DNA of 6,796 bases from Bryobacterales bacterium (GCA_003142355.1 PLMF01000259.1:3372-10167); one strand, 5' to 3'. Shown: positions 1-6,653, counted from the stretch's first letter. The notes: generated by a model from the sequence alone, not told the origin. A program made the numbers and translations.

Positions 1-1
1 T

Positions 2-466
2 CGGCTCGTCAAGTTGCAGCAGAAGGTTCTCAGCCGCAAGAGCCTCGCGGAGATCATTACGCAACCGGCGCTCGATCTCTATCCGGAAGATCGCAAGAGG
101 ATGCCTCTGGAAGACGTCGTCGAGAACATGCGCAACAAGGCGCTCCGCATCCACGTGGCGCCGGTCCAGAATGGGGGTGTCCTGGCCTTCGTGATTTCCT
201 GCGAGTACCCCGACAAGCTGAAAGCCCAAGCTGTGGTGCGCGAACTGGTGACCAAGTTTTATAGACAGTGGGTCGCGACACAGATGGCTCACGGGCCATC
301 TGGCCCGGAGCAACTTGAAGTTCTGGACCCGCCCAGCCTGCCGCAACGGCCTTTCTTTCCCAATCGCCCGATGATCGTTGCGGTGGGACTGTTCGGCGGC
401 GCGGTGCTGGGATTGTTGGCGGTGCTGGTGTGGCGAGGCGCGGCTCGGCTCTCCAAAAGCGCATGA
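2..466 (+). CDS. Wzz/GumC-like polysaccharide chain-length determinant, C-terminal part (5' truncated by window)
   Basis: The reading frame is open from the first bases of the window, so the start lies upstream; the TTG at 14 is only an internal leucine codon. About 154 residues remain. They include the segment PALDLYPEDRKRMPLEDVV, the kind of short motif found in Wzz-type periplasmic domains of acidobacterial proteins, and the stretch FVISCEYPDKLKAQAVVREL. Near the end comes the proline-rich pre-membrane motif LDPPSLPQRPFFPNRP, then one hydrophobic segment (about positions 370-433, MIVAVGLFGGAVLGLLAVLV) and a short basic cytoplasmic tail. This is the usual C-terminal end of polysaccharide co-polymerases, inner-membrane proteins that set chain length or take part in export of O-antigen, capsule or exopolysaccharide. 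No tyrosine-kinase domain follows, so it is the non-kinase form. The N-terminal membrane segment is outside the window. The following genes are not recognisable polysaccharide-synthesis genes, so this may be the last gene of its cluster. Confidence 0.72.
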   Translation, partial: RLVKLQQKVLSRKSLAEIITQPALDLYPEDRKRMPLEDVVENMRNKALRIHVAPVQNGGVLAFVISCEYPDKLKAQAVVRELVTKFYRQWVATQMAHGPSGPEQLEVLDPPSLPQRPFFPNRPMIVAVGLFGGAVLGLLAVLVWRGAARLSKSA

Positions 467-586
467 CGGCAGCGAAGCTACATGGATGAGTTCGTCGGCG
501 CCAGCTTCCTCCCCCACAAGCGCTTCGCGACGTCCACGATCGGCACCCCACGGAACGTCCGATTTGCGTTTAAACTGATCTTTTGA
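467..586 (+). pseudogene. Relic: C-terminal strands of a TonB-dependent/Oar-like outer-membrane receptor
   Basis: Directly after the TGA at 464-466, and in the same frame, 39 sense codons run to a TGA at 584-586. The only ATG is at 482 and has no clear Shine-Dalgarno. The peptide ends RFATSTIGTPRNVRFAFKLIF when read from about position 524 (key end NVRFAFKLIF). Its alternating hydrophobic pattern and terminal phenylalanine are the hallmark of the last beta-strand of outer-membrane beta-barrels, recognised by the BAM machinery. 'TSTxGxPRNVxFxxKLxF' is how many acidobacterial Oar-like receptors with a carboxypeptidase-regulatory domain end. Nothing of the plug or the rest of the barrel (normally about 1000 residues) is present. 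The stop falls two bases before the ATG of the GH39-like gene, as expected if the receptor was once the upstream gene of that operon. Alternatively it is a chance short open frame or a genuine small peptide. Confidence 0.5.
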
Positions 587-588
587 CA

Positions 589-2253
589 ATGCGCCTGATT
601 GGTCTTTTACTCCTGGCCGCCACTTCCGGCCTGGCGCAGAGTGCCCTGGCGATCCATGTGGATGCCGCGGCGCCTGCCGGTCCGCTCAAACCGATATGGG
701 GGTTCTTCGGCCACGATGAACCCAACTACACCTACATGAAGGACGGCCGGAAACTGCTGTCCGAAATCTCGCAGCTCAGCTCCGTGCCGGTCTACGTGCG
801 GGTTCACAGCCTGCTGGTCACCGGCGATGGCGAGGCCGCGCTCAAGTGGGGCTCCACCAACGCGTACACCGAGGACGCCAACGGCAAACCGATCTACGAC
901 TGGACCATCACGGACCGAATCTTCGATACCTATATGGAGCGGAAGATGAAGCCGCTGGTGCAGATCGGCTTCATGCCGCAGGCTCTCTCCTCCCACCCGG
1001 AGCCTTACCGGCACCATTGGAAGCCCGGCGACAACTACAACGACATCTACACCGGCTGGGCCTATCCGCCCAAGGACTACGCCAAATGGGCGGAGCTGGT
1101 CTATCAATGGGTGCGGCATTGCGTGCGGAAGTACGGCCGGCCGGAAGTCGAATCGTGGCTATGGGAGGTCTGGAACGAGCCCAATATTAGTTACTGGAAA
1201 GGCACGCCCGAGCAGTATCTCGAGCTTTACGATTATTCCGCCGACGCCGTGAAGCGGGCGCTTCCATCGGCCCGGGTCGGCGGAGCGGATTCCACCAGCC
1301 CAGCCAACGACAGTGCGGCCGCATTCCTCCGCGGGTTTCTCGATCACGTGGTTCACGGCAGGAATTACGTCACCGGAAAGACGGGTGCGCCGCTGGATTT
1401 CATCAGCTTCCACGCCAAGGGTGCGCCGAAGTTTGTCGAAGGCCATGTCGTGATGGGAATCGAGAACCAGCTTCGCGACCTGGCTCGGGGCTTCGAGATG
1501 ATTGCCACCGTGCCGGAGTTGAAGGGCCGCCCAATTATCATCGGAGAGTCCGACCCCGAAGGCTGTGCGGCCTGCTCTTCTCGCGTCTATCCGCAATATG
1601 CGTATCGCAACGGTGTCATGTACGCGAGCTACACGGCCGCCATCATGCCCCGGCACCTCGACCTGGCGGCGAAGTATGGGGTGAACCTGCTGGGCGCGGT
1701 TACGTGGGCCTTTGAGTTTGAAGATCAGCCTTATTTCGATGGCTTCCGCGATCTGGCGACCAACGGCATTGACAAACCGGTTCTGAGCGTGTTTCGCATG
1801 CTCGGTATGATGACGGGGAATCGGGTGGCGGTCGAGAGCGCGGGGGCCGCCTCGCTCGACCGCATGCTGGCTTCCGGCGTCAAAGAGAAACCGGATGTCC
1901 ACGCGATGGCCAGTGTGGATGCGCACTCCGCTTCCGTTCTGATCTCCAATTATCACGACTCGGACCGCCCCGGACAGCCCTCACTCGTCGATCTCACCAT
2001 CTCCGGCTTGCCTCCAGCCCGCATGCTGGTACAGCACTTTCGGGTCGACGACGACCACAGCAACTCGTACGAAACGTGGAAGAAAATGGGCTCGCCGCAA
2101 CAGCCGACGCCGGAGCAGTATGCGCAACTGGAAGCGGCCGGGAATCTTCACCTGCTCGAGTCGCCGCGATGGGAAACCGCGGGGGACGGCCGCATACACA
2201 TGGCATTTCCATTGCCGCTCCATGGCGTCTCGCTGATCCGGCTTGCCTGGTGA
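589..2253 (+). CDS. Secreted GH39-like glycoside hydrolase (beta-xylosidase/related)
   Basis: The protein has 554 residues from ATG 589. An in-frame TAA at 571-573 leaves only TTG 583 or ATG 589 as starts; ATG 589 gives a clean signal peptide (MRLIGLLLLAATSGLAQSALA, cleavage near residues 17-21). I see no good Shine-Dalgarno. The mature part looks like a clan GH-A barrel of family GH39: an early WGFFGHDEPNYTYM block (37-50), the acid/base motif WEVWNEPNI with E197, and a likely nucleophile E320 in PIIIGESDPE. The 123-residue gap between these glutamates suits GH39. After about residue 410 comes a beta-sandwich-like C-terminal part including VDDDHSNSYETWKKMGSP. GH39 members are mainly retaining beta-xylosidases and alpha-L-iduronidases, with other specificities known; the substrate cannot be told here. 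The enzyme probably acts in the periplasm or outside the cell. It is the first intact gene of an operon with the downstream transporter, only five bases away. Confidence 0.82.
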   Translation: MRLIGLLLLAATSGLAQSALAIHVDAAAPAGPLKPIWGFFGHDEPNYTYMKDGRKLLSEISQLSSVPVYVRVHSLLVTGDGEAALKWGSTNAYTEDANGKPIYDWTITDRIFDTYMERKMKPLVQIGFMPQALSSHPEPYRHHWKPGDNYNDIYTGWAYPPKDYAKWAELVYQWVRHCVRKYGRPEVESWLWEVWNEPNISYWKGTPEQYLELYDYSADAVKRALPSARVGGADSTSPANDSAAAFLRGFLDHVVHGRNYVTGKTGAPLDFISFHAKGAPKFVEGHVVMGIENQLRDLARGFEMIATVPELKGRPIIIGESDPEGCAACSSRVYPQYAYRNGVMYASYTAAIMPRHLDLAAKYGVNLLGAVTWAFEFEDQPYFDGFRDLATNGIDKPVLSVFRMLGMMTGNRVAVESAGAASLDRMLASGVKEKPDVHAMASVDAHSASVLISNYHDSDRPGQPSLVDLTISGLPPARMLVQHFRVDDDHSNSYETWKKMGSPQQPTPEQYAQLEAAGNLHLLESPRWETAGDGRIHMAFPLPLHGVSLIRLAW

Positions 2254-2258
2254 ACGTG

Positions 2259-3536
2259 ATGCGTGAGATGAACCAGACCGGCTCGCTCCGCTGGCGCATC
2301 GCGTTGCTGATCGCGGCCGCCATTGCCATCAGTTATTTCGACCGGCAGACTTTGCCGGTGGCCATCAGGTCGATCCAGCTCGAAATCCCCATTTCGAATA
2401 CGCAGTTCTCGCAGTTGCAGGCCGCGTTTCTCACGGCGTATGCGCTCATGTATGCCGGCGGCGGGAAGCTGGTAGACGTTCTCGGCACGCGCATGGGCTT
2501 CCTGCTGATCATGGCGTGGTGGTCGCTGGCCTGCGCCAGTCACGGCCTGGCCACTGGTTTCGGAATGCTGGCGATGAGCCGCTTCCTGCTCGGCATAGGC
2601 GAAGGGGGCGGCTTCCCCGCCGCCACCAAAGCCGTGGCGGAGTGGTTTCCGGTGGGCGAGCGCTCCACGGCCATGGGCATCATGAACGCGGGCACGTCGG
2701 CGGGGGCGGTGGTGGCGCCGCCGCTCATCGCCATCACGCTCGCAACCTTGAACTGGCGCTGGGTCTTCTTCCTCTCCGGCGCCGCCGGGCTCGCCTGGGC
2801 CATCTGGTGGCTGTGGGAGTACTTCCCGCCGGCCAGTCACCCGCGACTGACTCCGCCCGAGCGCGACAAAATTGCGGAGGTTCTGAAGCCGCAGCCGCAA
2901 ACCGGACAGGGCATGAGCTGGATCGGCCTGTTTCGCTTCCCGCAGGTGTGGGGCTTGGTGTGCGCCAAGTTCCTGAGCGACGCGGCCTGGTATTTCTACC
3001 TGTTCTGGCTGCCCAAGTACCTCTACGACGTGCGCCACTTCGACACCAGACAGGTCGGTTATTTCGCCTGGATTCCGTACGCGGCGGCTGGCGTTGGCAG
3101 CCTGCTCGGCGGCTGGTTTTCAAGCCGTCTCATTCAGCGCGGCCGCTCCCTGGACTTCTCCCGAAAGCTCGCCCTGGGCGCCAGCGCGGCGGTGATGCCG
3201 CTCATCTTTTTCGTCACCCAATCGCCGGTCCAGATTGCCATCGTGCTGTTCAGCATCGCGTTTGCCGGGCAGCAGTCCTGGTCCACCCTGGTCATGATTC
3301 TGCCGGCGGACATCTTCCCGCACCGCGCCGTCGGGTCGGTGGCCGGCCTGGTGGGCTTCGGCGGGGCCATGGGAGGCGTGGTGTTCGGCCTGCTGGTCGG
3401 TTACCTGCTCGACCACGGCTTCGGCTATGGCCTCGTCTTCGGCATCGTCAGCACACTTCACGTGATTGCATTTTGTGTCATCCTGCTGGCCATCCGCGTG
3501 GTCCAGCCCATCCAAGAACAAAGGATACCTTCATGA
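2259..3536 (+). CDS. MFS transporter, anion:cation symporter (ACS) type, likely sugar-acid/organic-acid uptake
   Basis: The protein has 425 residues from ATG 2259, five bases after the GH39-like stop. GTG 2256 and ATG 2268 are alternatives; the frame extends further upstream but that part is inside the previous gene. Twelve hydrophobic segments are apparent in two halves, with a polar central loop at about 190-218. Family marks are SYFDRQTLPVA in the first membrane segment (25-35), the MFS motif A version GGKLVDVLGTRMG (68-80), RFLLGIGEGGGFPA in the fourth segment (108-121) and WFPVGERSTAMGI (129-141). This pattern is typical of the ACS group, which includes hexuronate (ExuT), galactonate (DgoT) and glucarate (GudP) proton symporters; the TM1 aspartate and TM4 glutamate (D28, E115) fit the proton-coupling residues of that group. 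It sits in the inner membrane. Its substrate is unknown; context suggests a small carboxylic acid derived from, or accompanying, sugar breakdown. Its last bases overlap the next start (ATGA), so the two are translationally coupled. Confidence 0.87.
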   Translation: MREMNQTGSLRWRIALLIAAAIAISYFDRQTLPVAIRSIQLEIPISNTQFSQLQAAFLTAYALMYAGGGKLVDVLGTRMGFLLIMAWWSLACASHGLATGFGMLAMSRFLLGIGEGGGFPAATKAVAEWFPVGERSTAMGIMNAGTSAGAVVAPPLIAITLATLNWRWVFFLSGAAGLAWAIWWLWEYFPPASHPRLTPPERDKIAEVLKPQPQTGQGMSWIGLFRFPQVWGLVCAKFLSDAAWYFYLFWLPKYLYDVRHFDTRQVGYFAWIPYAAAGVGSLLGGWFSSRLIQRGRSLDFSRKLALGASAAVMPLIFFVTQSPVQIAIVLFSIAFAGQQSWSTLVMILPADIFPHRAVGSVAGLVGFGGAMGGVVFGLLVGYLLDHGFGYGLVFGIVSTLHVIAFCVILLAIRVVQPIQEQRIPS

Positions 3537-4195
3537 ACGAGCCAAAAACCCTCGGGATCATACACGCCGTAAACCTCACCATCCGCGCCATCGAGCCCTT
3601 CATCGAGCAGTACATTCCGGAAGTCTCGGTGATGCATGTCTGCGACGACACCATTCAACGCGACAATATCCGCGCGGGAGTCGGGGTGATTCCGAAGCAT
3701 AATTACTTCAAGTTCGCCCAATACGCGCACAACCTCGAGGAAGCCGGGGCCGACATGATCCTGCTGGCCTGCTCCACGTTCAACTACGCGGCCGAGCTGG
3801 CCCGCCCGATGATCGACATCCCGATTATGCAAATCGATCGGCCCATGATGGAACTGGCGGTCCGCCAAGGTAATCGCGTCGGTATGCTGGCCACGCTGGC
3901 CACCACGGTTCCCTCCTCCGAGCGCCTGCTGCGGATCGTGGCCCAGGAACAGAAGAGGCCGGTGGAAATCACCACCGTGCTGCGCGAAGAGGCATTTCAG
4001 GCGATTCAAAAGGGAGATGCCGCAACTCACAACGCCATGCTCTTGGAAGAGATCGACAAGCTCTCCGGGAAGGTGGATGTCATCGTCATGGCGCAGTTGT
4101 CCATGTCCGCCCTGGCGCCGCAGTTGAAAAACACTCGAGTGCCGGTCTATAACAGCGGTTCCACCTGTTTTGCCCGATTGCGGGAGCTTCTATGA
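3533..4195 (+). CDS. Asp/Glu/hydantoin racemase-superfamily protein
   Basis: The protein has 220 residues. ATG 3533 overlaps the transporter stop by four bases and follows AAAGGA with a seven-base gap, which fixes the start. The opening KTLGIIHAVNLTIRAIEP, the GADMILLACSTFN loop carrying C80, PIMQIDRPMMELAVRQGNRVGMLATLATT (91-125 region), GDAATHNAML and VDVIVMAQLSM identify the Asp/Glu racemase superfamily, a cytosolic two-domain alpha/beta fold. Classical members (glutamate, aspartate and hydantoin racemases, Asp/Glu-type maleate isomerase) use a cysteine in each half. Here the first is present (C80), but the equivalent of the second is MAQLSM with Q188. This resembles a large uncharacterised subgroup having an AQxSM motif there, so two-base racemisation is doubtful. 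C212 near the C-terminus is not at the expected place. Context (sugar-acid-type transporter before it, LarA-like start after it) hints at a carboxylate or hydroxyacid substrate, but the reaction is not known. Confidence 0.8.
   Translation: MNEPKTLGIIHAVNLTIRAIEPFIEQYIPEVSVMHVCDDTIQRDNIRAGVGVIPKHNYFKFAQYAHNLEEAGADMILLACSTFNYAAELARPMIDIPIMQIDRPMMELAVRQGNRVGMLATLATTVPSSERLLRIVAQEQKRPVEITTVLREEAFQAIQKGDAATHNAMLLEEIDKLSGKVDVIVMAQLSMSALAPQLKNTRVPVYNSGSTCFARLRELL
4182..4186 (+). promoter_or_regulatory. Shine-Dalgarno (GGGAG) for the LarA-like start
   Basis: GGGAG lies inside the last codons of the racemase-fold gene, five bases before ATG 4192 and eight before ATG 4195. Together with the ATGA stop/start overlap it marks a real, coupled translation start even though the following frame is very short. 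Confidence 0.55.
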
Positions 4196-4278
4196 TGCGA
4201 CAAATCAGACTTCCCTATGGGCATGAATCCTGGGTCGAGGGGCCGAAAAACGCGCCGCCCGCAATTGGCTATCCTTAA
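4192..4278 (+). pseudogene. Truncated LarA/DUF2088-like lactate-racemase-family gene (28 codons left)
   Basis: The racemase-fold gene ends in ATGATG, so a new frame starts at ATG 4192 or 4195 with a good Shine-Dalgarno. It begins MMRQIRLPYGHESWVEG and hits TAA at 4276-4278. A first strand followed by LPYG is how LarA-family proteins begin (for example IDLPYD in the Lactobacillus plantarum lactate racemase). These proteins are about 420 residues and carry a nickel-pincer cofactor bound by histidines and a lysine far downstream. None of that is here, and the Hsp70 gene starts 20 bases after the stop, leaving no room for a frameshifted remainder. Resemblance to LarA probably ends near 4230-4250; the following bases, running into the Hsp70 ribosome site, look like ordinary upstream sequence of that gene. 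The alternative is a true 28-residue peptide. The assignment rests on about ten residues plus context. Confidence 0.48.
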
Positions 4279-4298
4279 AAGGTCTGGAGACGCGCCCC

Positions 4299-6131
4299 GT
4301 GCAACCCGGTTACGTGATCGGCATCGATTTAGGCACCACCAACTCCGCGCTGGCCTACGCCGAGGTCCACGCGGATGCCGATCCGTTCGCGCCCGCCAGC
4401 GTCCAGTTGATGGGTATTCCGCAATTGGTGAATCCCGGTGAAGTGCGCGACGAAGACCTGCTGCCGTCGTTCCTGTACTTGCCCGGGCCCTCCGATTTCC
4501 AGGCTGGAACCATCGCCCTGCCCTGGGATGAGACCAGCCGGTTCGTCACCGGCCGGCTGGCACAGAAGCGCGGGGTCGAGAATGCCGGGCGGCTGGTTTC
4601 TTCGGCCAAGTCGTGGCTTTCCCACTCCGGCGTCGACCGCACGGCCCCACTGCTGCCGTTCCGCGCTCCCGAAGGCGTCGCCAAGATCTCGCCCCTCGAA
4701 GCAACCCGCCGCTACCTGGAGTACCTGCGCCATGCGTGGGATGCCAGGATGCCCGACGCCCCATTCGCTGCGCAACAGGCTCTAGTCACGGTACCGGCTT
4801 CCTTCGACGCCGTGGCGCGCGAATTGACCCTCGAAGCCGCCAAACAAGCCGGCTTCGAAAACATCACTCTGCTCGAAGAGCCGCAAGCCGCGTTTTACGC
4901 CTGGGTGGAGCGCCACGCCGACTGGCGCCGGCTCGTCGCCGTCGGCGACCTCGTTCTGGTGGTGGATATCGGCGGCGGCACCACCGACTTCACCCTCATC
5001 GCCGTCACCGAGAGCGGCGGTGAACTGGCGCTCACCCGCGTGGCCGTGGGTGAGCACATCCTGCTCGGCGGCGACAACATCGACCTGGCCCTGGCCAACG
5101 TCATCGCCGAACGGCTGGCACAGAAGGGGACCAAAATCGACAGCCGCCAACTGCTGGCCCTCTGGAACAACTGCCGCGCGGCCAAGGAGAAGCTGCTCGC
5201 ACCGGGTTCCAAGGCCAAGGAACAGGCCGTGACCATTTTGGGCATGGGGACCGGCCTCGTCGGCGGCACCATCAAGGCCTCCCTCTTGCGCGAGGATATC
5301 GACCGCGTGCTCGGGGAGGGCTTCCTGCCGGCCGTACCCAGCACCGAGATGCCCGTGCTCCAGCGGCGCGCCGGCTTGCAGGAAATCGGACTGCCCTACG
5401 CCGCCGACCCCGCCATCACCCGGCAACTGGCGCGATTCCTCCGCCAGCAGGCCGCCACCTCCGAGCATGGCGCGGTCCGCCGCGGACCGAGCGGCTTGGC
5501 CTGTCCCACCCACGTTCTGTTCAACGGAGGCGTCCTCAACGCCGCCCTGGTTCGCCAGCGCATCACCGGCGCGCTCGATTCCTGGCTGGCGGAAGAGGGG
5601 ATGGACCCCGTCAAGCCGCTGGCCGGTGAGGACCTGATGCACGCCGTCTCGCGTGGCGCGGCATACTACGGCCTGGCTCGATCGGGCCGCGGCGTGCGTA
5701 TCCGCGGCGGCGTCCCGCGCACTTACTACGTGGGAATTGAAAGCTCCATGCCCTCGATTCCCGGCTTTCCAGCTCCCCTGAAGGCCCTCACCGTGGTCCC
5801 GTTTGGGATGGAAGAAGGCACCGACACGCGCATCCCCGGCCCGGAATTCGGCCTGCTGGTGGGCGCCCCCGCCGAGTTCCGCTTCTTCACTTCCACCGTG
5901 CGCAAGGACGACCAGCCCGGCGACCTCATCGAAGACTTCGGCGGCGAGCTGCAGGAGCTCGCCCCTATGGAAGTGAGTTTCCAGGCCGCCGAGAACGCCT
6001 CCGAGGTAACCCCGGTTTCCTTCGAGAGCGTGGTCACCGAGACCGGCGTCCTGCAACTCTGGTGCGTCGCCCGCGACGGCCGGCGATGGAAGTTGGAGTT
6101 CAATCTGAGGGAGAGGGTGGCATCACCATAG
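4299..6131 (+). CDS. Divergent Hsp70-family protein (YegD-like ATPase, non-DnaK C-terminus)
   Basis: The protein has 610 residues from GTG 4299, preceded by GGAGA with an eight-base gap. The GTG lies just before the essential first phosphate loop, so later ATGs would destroy it. The nucleotide-binding domain is complete: phosphate-1 IGIDLGTTNS (7-16), VTVPASFD (163-170), LLEEPQAAFYAW (191-202), phosphate-2 VVDIGGGTTDFTL (221-233), GGDNIDLAL (257-265), the adenosine motif VLFNGGVLN (406-414) and AVSRGAAYYG (449-458). A stretch of about 55 residues (345-400, with GLPYAADPAITRQLARFL) differs from DnaK and is characteristic of the less-studied Hsp70 group near YegD. The C-terminal 140 residues are beta-rich and do not contain DnaK's helical lid or an acidic EEVD-like tail. 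No DnaJ, GrpE or partner Hsp70 gene is in the window. It is presumably a cytosolic ATP-driven chaperone with a narrow role; its clients are unknown. I see no CIRCE element or convincing heat-shock promoter upstream. Confidence 0.85.
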   Translation: MQPGYVIGIDLGTTNSALAYAEVHADADPFAPASVQLMGIPQLVNPGEVRDEDLLPSFLYLPGPSDFQAGTIALPWDETSRFVTGRLAQKRGVENAGRLVSSAKSWLSHSGVDRTAPLLPFRAPEGVAKISPLEATRRYLEYLRHAWDARMPDAPFAAQQALVTVPASFDAVARELTLEAAKQAGFENITLLEEPQAAFYAWVERHADWRRLVAVGDLVLVVDIGGGTTDFTLIAVTESGGELALTRVAVGEHILLGGDNIDLALANVIAERLAQKGTKIDSRQLLALWNNCRAAKEKLLAPGSKAKEQAVTILGMGTGLVGGTIKASLLREDIDRVLGEGFLPAVPSTEMPVLQRRAGLQEIGLPYAADPAITRQLARFLRQQAATSEHGAVRRGPSGLACPTHVLFNGGVLNAALVRQRITGALDSWLAEEGMDPVKPLAGEDLMHAVSRGAAYYGLARSGRGVRIRGGVPRTYYVGIESSMPSIPGFPAPLKALTVVPFGMEEGTDTRIPGPEFGLLVGAPAEFRFFTSTVRKDDQPGDLIEDFGGELQELAPMEVSFQAAENASEVTPVSFESVVTETGVLQLWCVARDGRRWKLEFNLRERVASP

Positions 6132-6148
6132 GCGATATTGGATAGCGT

Positions 6149-6601
6149 ATGCTCTCCACCTTCGAAAAACTCAATCTCAAAAACCACACCACCATCCTCG
6201 TCCTCAATCCGCCCGCGAGTTTTGAGCCTGAGCTCGCCGCGCTCCATGGCGTCAAAGTCCTGCGCAACCTCCAGGACCTCGACAACATCGAGTTCTCCCT
6301 CGCTTTTGTCACCACGCAGCAACAGGTCGATACCCTCGCCAAGGCCATCGCCAGCCGCGCCAAAGGCGACGCCGTAATGTGGTTCGCCTACCCCAAGGGA
6401 ACCTCCAAGCGCTACCAGAGCGAGATCAATCGCGATACCGGCTGGCAAGCTCTCGGCTGGGCGGGCTTCGAACCAGTCAGGGCCGTTGCCATCGATGAGG
6501 ACTGGTCGGCCCTCCGCTTCCGCCGTGTGGAATTCATTAAGACCATCACCCGCGCCAGGGAGCACCGGATGACCGCCCAGGGCAAAGCCCGGCTGAAATA
6601 G
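6149..6601 (+). CDS. Conserved hypothetical protein, DUF3052-like
   Basis: The protein has 150 residues. An in-frame TAG at 6143-6145 makes ATG 6149 the first possible start, 17 bases after the Hsp70 stop; the Shine-Dalgarno is weak (TGGA, 6139-6142). There is no signal peptide or membrane segment, so it is a soluble cytosolic protein. An N-terminal strand and loop TTILVLNPPASFEPEL (14-29) is followed by LAFVTTQQQVDTLAKAI (51-67), a strand VMWFAYPKGTSK (76-87) and a C-terminal strand AVAIDEDWSALRFRRVEF (112-129), ending in a basic tail. The order 'loop NPP, hydrophobic-WxAYPK, VDExWSxL+F' matches what I recall of DUF3052-type small alpha/beta proteins, whose function is unknown. Close spacing suggests cotranscription with the Hsp70 gene, so it could be a client or helper of that chaperone; this is only inferred from position. 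Confidence 0.62.
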   Translation: MLSTFEKLNLKNHTTILVLNPPASFEPELAALHGVKVLRNLQDLDNIEFSLAFVTTQQQVDTLAKAIASRAKGDAVMWFAYPKGTSKRYQSEINRDTGWQALGWAGFEPVRAVAIDEDWSALRFRRVEFIKTITRAREHRMTAQGKARLK

Positions 6602-6607
6602 AGTTTT

Positions 6608-6633
6608 GCAACGCTTCCGTCGCAACCGTTGCG
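6608..6633 (+). repeat. Nested inverted repeats after the DUF3052-like gene (possible hairpin)
   Basis: GCAACG (6608-6613) pairs with CGTTGC (6627-6632) over a 13-base loop, and CGCAAC-C-GTTGCG (6621-6633) is itself a perfect six-base inverted repeat around one base. As RNA the outer pair could form a stem. There is no following run of T, so it is not a standard intrinsic terminator. It starts seven bases after the preceding stop and ends 44 bases before the antitoxin start. It could be a weak transcription end or a protein-binding site. Confidence 0.35.
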
Positions 6634-6653
6634 TCCGGCGGCTGTCGTCCTCA

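Noticed and set aside
548..588. Promoter for the GH39-like gene (TAAACT at 571-576)
   Set aside because: Weak -10 match and no -35 at 16-18 bases; the region also reads as the receptor-like C-terminus.
2076..2258. Upstream extension of the transporter frame
   Set aside because: It overlaps the 3' end of the GH39-like gene and encodes no membrane or family sequence; the MFS family start fits ATG 2259.
2148..3038. 296-codon open frame on the minus strand
   Set aside because: Opposite the clear MFS transporter and rich in R, G, H and E without membrane or enzyme motifs; a shadow frame.
2516..3532. Upstream extension of the racemase-fold frame over the transporter, as a fusion protein
   Set aside because: The extension is an arginine-rich out-of-frame reading of the transporter gene; the Shine-Dalgarno AAAGGA and ATGA overlap fix the start at 3533.
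4264..4290. Promoter for the Hsp70 gene (TATCCT at 4270-4275)
   Set aside because: Only four of six -10 bases match and no acceptable -35 is spaced correctly; no CIRCE or heat-shock sigma-factor pattern was found.
4250..4298. Seven-base direct repeat ACGCGCC at 4250-4256 and 4290-4296 as a deletion or target-site scar
   Set aside because: Too short and too GC-rich to stand out from chance in this sequence.
4782..6056. Long 424-codon open frame on the minus strand
   Set aside because: It lies opposite the Hsp70 gene, whose motifs are unmistakable, and its translation is low-complexity with no recognisable domain; such frames are common opposite GC-rich genes.
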